Below, one piece after another: positions 61,029 to 64,000 of a DNA stretch of 64,000 nt. Source of the DNA: Seriola aureovittata (taxonomy: Eukaryota; Chordata; Actinopteri; Carangiformes; Carangidae); assembly GCF_021018895.1 (NCBI RefSeq), contig NC_079368.1:5399501-5463500 (forward strand), given 5' to 3'. Below the pieces are notes generated by a model. It searched no databases and had not been told where the DNA came from. It saw nothing but the letters and a program-made list of their open reading frames with translations. How positions within the stretch are numbered: the stretch's first letter is position 1; every line of letters begins with the position of its first letter. Made by a program: the position numbers and the translations under genes.

Positions 61029-64000
61029 TGTCCTTAATTCATAACACAGGTCAGTGGTTCATTTCACACATACAGCCCACCGGAGCATGTACACACACAC
61101 TCAAACACACACACAAGCACACACATTGACGCACACTCACACACACATGGAAACTGGAGATATCGCAGATCACACTTCCTACTTCCTGTGTGTTAATTTT
61201 TCTTCTTCTTTTTTTCAGCCCTTCAAAACCTGTCGCCTCATGTTGCCTTTACTTCCATGTTCATACTTGTTCTGAGAGCTGTGTAAATGCCTTCTAGGCT
61301 GATTCACTAAAAGCTCTCCAGGGCTTAATGTAGTGGGGACTTTTCAGATGACTGTTCACTGGTGTCACACAAAAAAAACGGGTGTCTTCTAAACGGAAAT
61401 GGGTTTCACCTCTTGGTTTATACTCCTTCAGAGAGGATGTTGCCTCACAGCTTGAGCTGCATGAGACAGGAGGCTGCAGCAGGACAGTCAGTATTTATAA
61501 CGGTGTATTTCTAAGCTCGAGGGATCATGCACTGACTCCTGGTTGTAATGTCTCTCCATCTTTTAAGAAATAAATTATCATAAAATGTGTCAGTAGGTGT
61601 AAAGATCAGCTGTGCATCTTTTTCAAAATGGGGAAGAAGACCGAGAGGGAAGAAGCCAGTCACACACAGCCAACCACATGATTTTTTTTTTTAATTTTAT
61701 ATATATATATCTTTAATTTTCTCTGAACCAAGGCGAAGCACATTTCAGCATCAAAGGGTACCACTTTGCTCTAGACAATTGTACAACTCAACACAAACCA
61801 TTGCACAGTTTAGGAATGATATACTGAAATCATACAGGTTTTTTTTTTAAAGAGAATCTATAACAACAAAACAAATTGTCCACAGAGGGGAGCCTACACA
61901 GTATGTGGGACAGTCACAACCTGCCATACAATCCTTGTAAGAGGGTCCTGGCTGGGCAGGATTCACAACAGCAAAGTGGCACTGTGTTGATTAAGAATGG
62001 CACAGAGGGGTTTCCTGAGCGCCACGAAACAAAAAAACAAAAGCACTGATAGTTTTATATTAATCCCTCATGTGAGCAAACCTCAATTTTAGGGGCACTG
62101 GAATGTATCAAACAGCAGTTACAAAGGGTCAAACCTTTTCTGCTCAGATGCAGCATCAGTATTACACTTAATAAGCCAACCACACAAGCTCCAGCTCTCT
62201 CTAGTGGCTGCGTGTAACACCTGACAGAGAAATGGCAGTACAGAGCTGCGGGGGGACAAAAACCTCAAAGATCACACCGCTACAGAGGCGGTGAAGCATG
62301 AGAAATGTGAGATATCTTACGACTGCTGAGACACCAGTCCTCAGACTTCTCAGGAAACTTCCTGTCTATTCAAAAGGAGACGATGCAACACGGCGCTACA
62401 AGTATCCGCAGCATTGCTTCAACTTGCTTCACTGCGACACAGAAGTTGGTTCACACAACAGCTATCAAGGAATAGCCTAGAAAACACCCAAGTGCACTAA
62501 AGTCACAGCAAGAAAAGACGGAGAAAATAGTTTTCTGCTATCTTGATGTTTTTTACTATGATAATAATAATAATACTTATATACTCCTCTAACCAAGAAT
62601 ACTAAAGAACACTCAACATATCTCTAAACATTTTTTTAAATGTACAATATCTTAGCTTTGAAAAGGTCTGATTTGCTTACAGTAAATAAAATAAATATTG
62701 TAAGAAAGATCTAGTTAAGACTGGTTGGATATCACACTAGTTAAAAACAGAGACGAGAATGGAATCACATCAGTGAAGAAATGAATGGAATGACTTTCAG
62801 ATGCAAAAAGAAAACAACATGTAAAGCCATGCTTGGTTCATAGAGTGGTTTATACCGTCTGAAAAAATAATGACGTCAACTCCTATAAACTGATTGTCAT
62901 AATGGAGCAAAAGCAAATTCTGGGTTACCAAAAATGTAAGTCCTTTGCTTAAAAGTATATACTTATATTTTTAATGATTCAGATTCTGATGAGAGGAAAT
63001 TTAAGGTGGCAAGTGGTTTCCAAGCTGACCCTGGTGAGTTTTTATATGATGACCATATGGAGACACATAGATCCCAACCTTCACATCCCTGCTACAAAAG
63101 AAACAGTTGTCTGGGTTACATTAACGTTTACAGTGCTTCACTCGACCTCCAGAGTTCGTTTGGCTTCACTGACAAGGAGAAATGAATTCTTTTATCTGAT
63201 TGGATAGAAACAAAATGGAGAACGTGCACAAATGAGATGAGGTGATTAGAGGATGTTAGGATGATTACAGCCAAAGCTTTGTCCAATCAGAGTTGGACTC
63301 GTGTACACTGGATGTACTTTAGTGTTTGCTGCAGCGCCTAAGCCCCTGTATAGCACCCTCACCATAATTTCTCCATAGCAACCCATTAACTTGTAATTAA
63401 TCACCATTTGCAGATTTACTTAAATTAACAATCTGAGCCTTTTGGAGTCTGTTGGAAACTGGAGGTGAATTTGCTCTCCAACTTTCGCTGTAATCTATCA
63501 ATACTGTTTGAGTATTACTGTTTACGGTTTGAGTTCAAAGGGCTCAATCACAGTTCAAATGATATTTATATTTCCAATAACAATGATAAAAACATTTTTA
63601 ACTCAGACTAAAATAACAAAGCAGACTGTGTTGGCACTTTCAAAGGAGTGTTCCAACATAAATTTGTGGACATGCAAGAGACATAGAATTGTCAAAATTG
63701 AAACAGAGGTCGAGATAACCTGATTTTTTGTGGACACTACATTTCCCATAATGCATCTCAACAATTAACTTTTTTTTTTTTTTTTTAATTTGACCCTCCT
63801 CATAAAGGCCCACACTATTTGAAATTCCACAACCCAGTTTGTATTTCCGTCTTTCAGGTAAAATTTCAAGCTCAGTCGTAATGACATCACTATGACATCA
63901 TCGGGGTTATTTTCCCAGACAGTCTGAGTAGTACTGATGTTTAGGGGTAAGAATCGGTGAGGTGCTCCTTTAAAATAACTACAGACTGTGGAAGAAACTC
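61029..64000. other. right flank, no coding exon found
   Basis: 61029-61060 begins the arhgap25 5' UTR, and CA-rich low complexity follows at 61080-61146. From about 61680 to the end the DNA is AT-rich with poly-T (61682-61692, 63771-63786) and no recognisable frame. It could be the 3' UTR of a minus-strand gene lying beyond the window (an ATTAAA-like signal is near 61713 on that strand), but this is speculative. 63860-64000 has the feel of a dispersed repeat (ATGACATCACTATGACATCA). Confidence 0.4.

Overview
This window is eukaryotic nuclear DNA. Its spliced vertebrate genes, long AT-rich introns, GT/CA microsatellites and dispersed repeats point to a ray-finned fish, probably a percomorph teleost. 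The species assignment is inference: no name can be read from the sequence. Four protein-coding genes can be traced exon by exon, with matching splice sites and reading phases throughout.

Layout. 1-16.4 kb is gene-free flank with a 45-unit GT repeat, several families of dispersed repeats, a decayed Tc1-type transposon, and a few unusually complex blocks that look like conserved non-coding elements. 16.7-31.7 kb (+) is an erlin gene (ER lipid-raft SPFH protein, 332 aa) with a probable non-coding first exon and 11 coding exons. Its introns carry an intact-ended Tc1 element, the 3' end of a second Tc1 family, and a tRNA-derived SINE sitting in older repeat sequence. 36.05-38.61 kb (+) is cholesterol 25-hydroxylase (264 aa) in two exons. 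44.56-46.45 kb (-) is bmp10 (489 aa, two exons), with all seven mature-domain cysteines and an RIRR processing site. 49.72-61.03 kb (-) is arhgap25 (633 aa, 11 exons): PH domain, RhoGAP domain with arginine finger, C-terminal coiled coil. 61.7-64 kb shows no coding exon and may be untranslated sequence of a gene beyond the window.

Gene relationships. The neighbours form no operon. The two left genes act in ER sterol biology: erlins restrain SREBP and handle IP3-receptor degradation, and 25-hydroxycholesterol made by CH25H suppresses SREBP processing. bmp10 and arhgap25 are also neighbours in human (2p13), but here they lie on the same strand, whereas from memory the human pair is convergent. 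ERLIN1 and CH25H are both on human 10q, so the window joins 10q-type and 2p13-type gene content.

No new molecular system could be demonstrated. The most check-worthy items are the intron that splits ch25h between its histidine boxes, a 36-bp perfect palindrome downstream of erlin, a pair of adjacent perfect hairpins in erlin intron 8, and complex non-coding blocks in the left flank.
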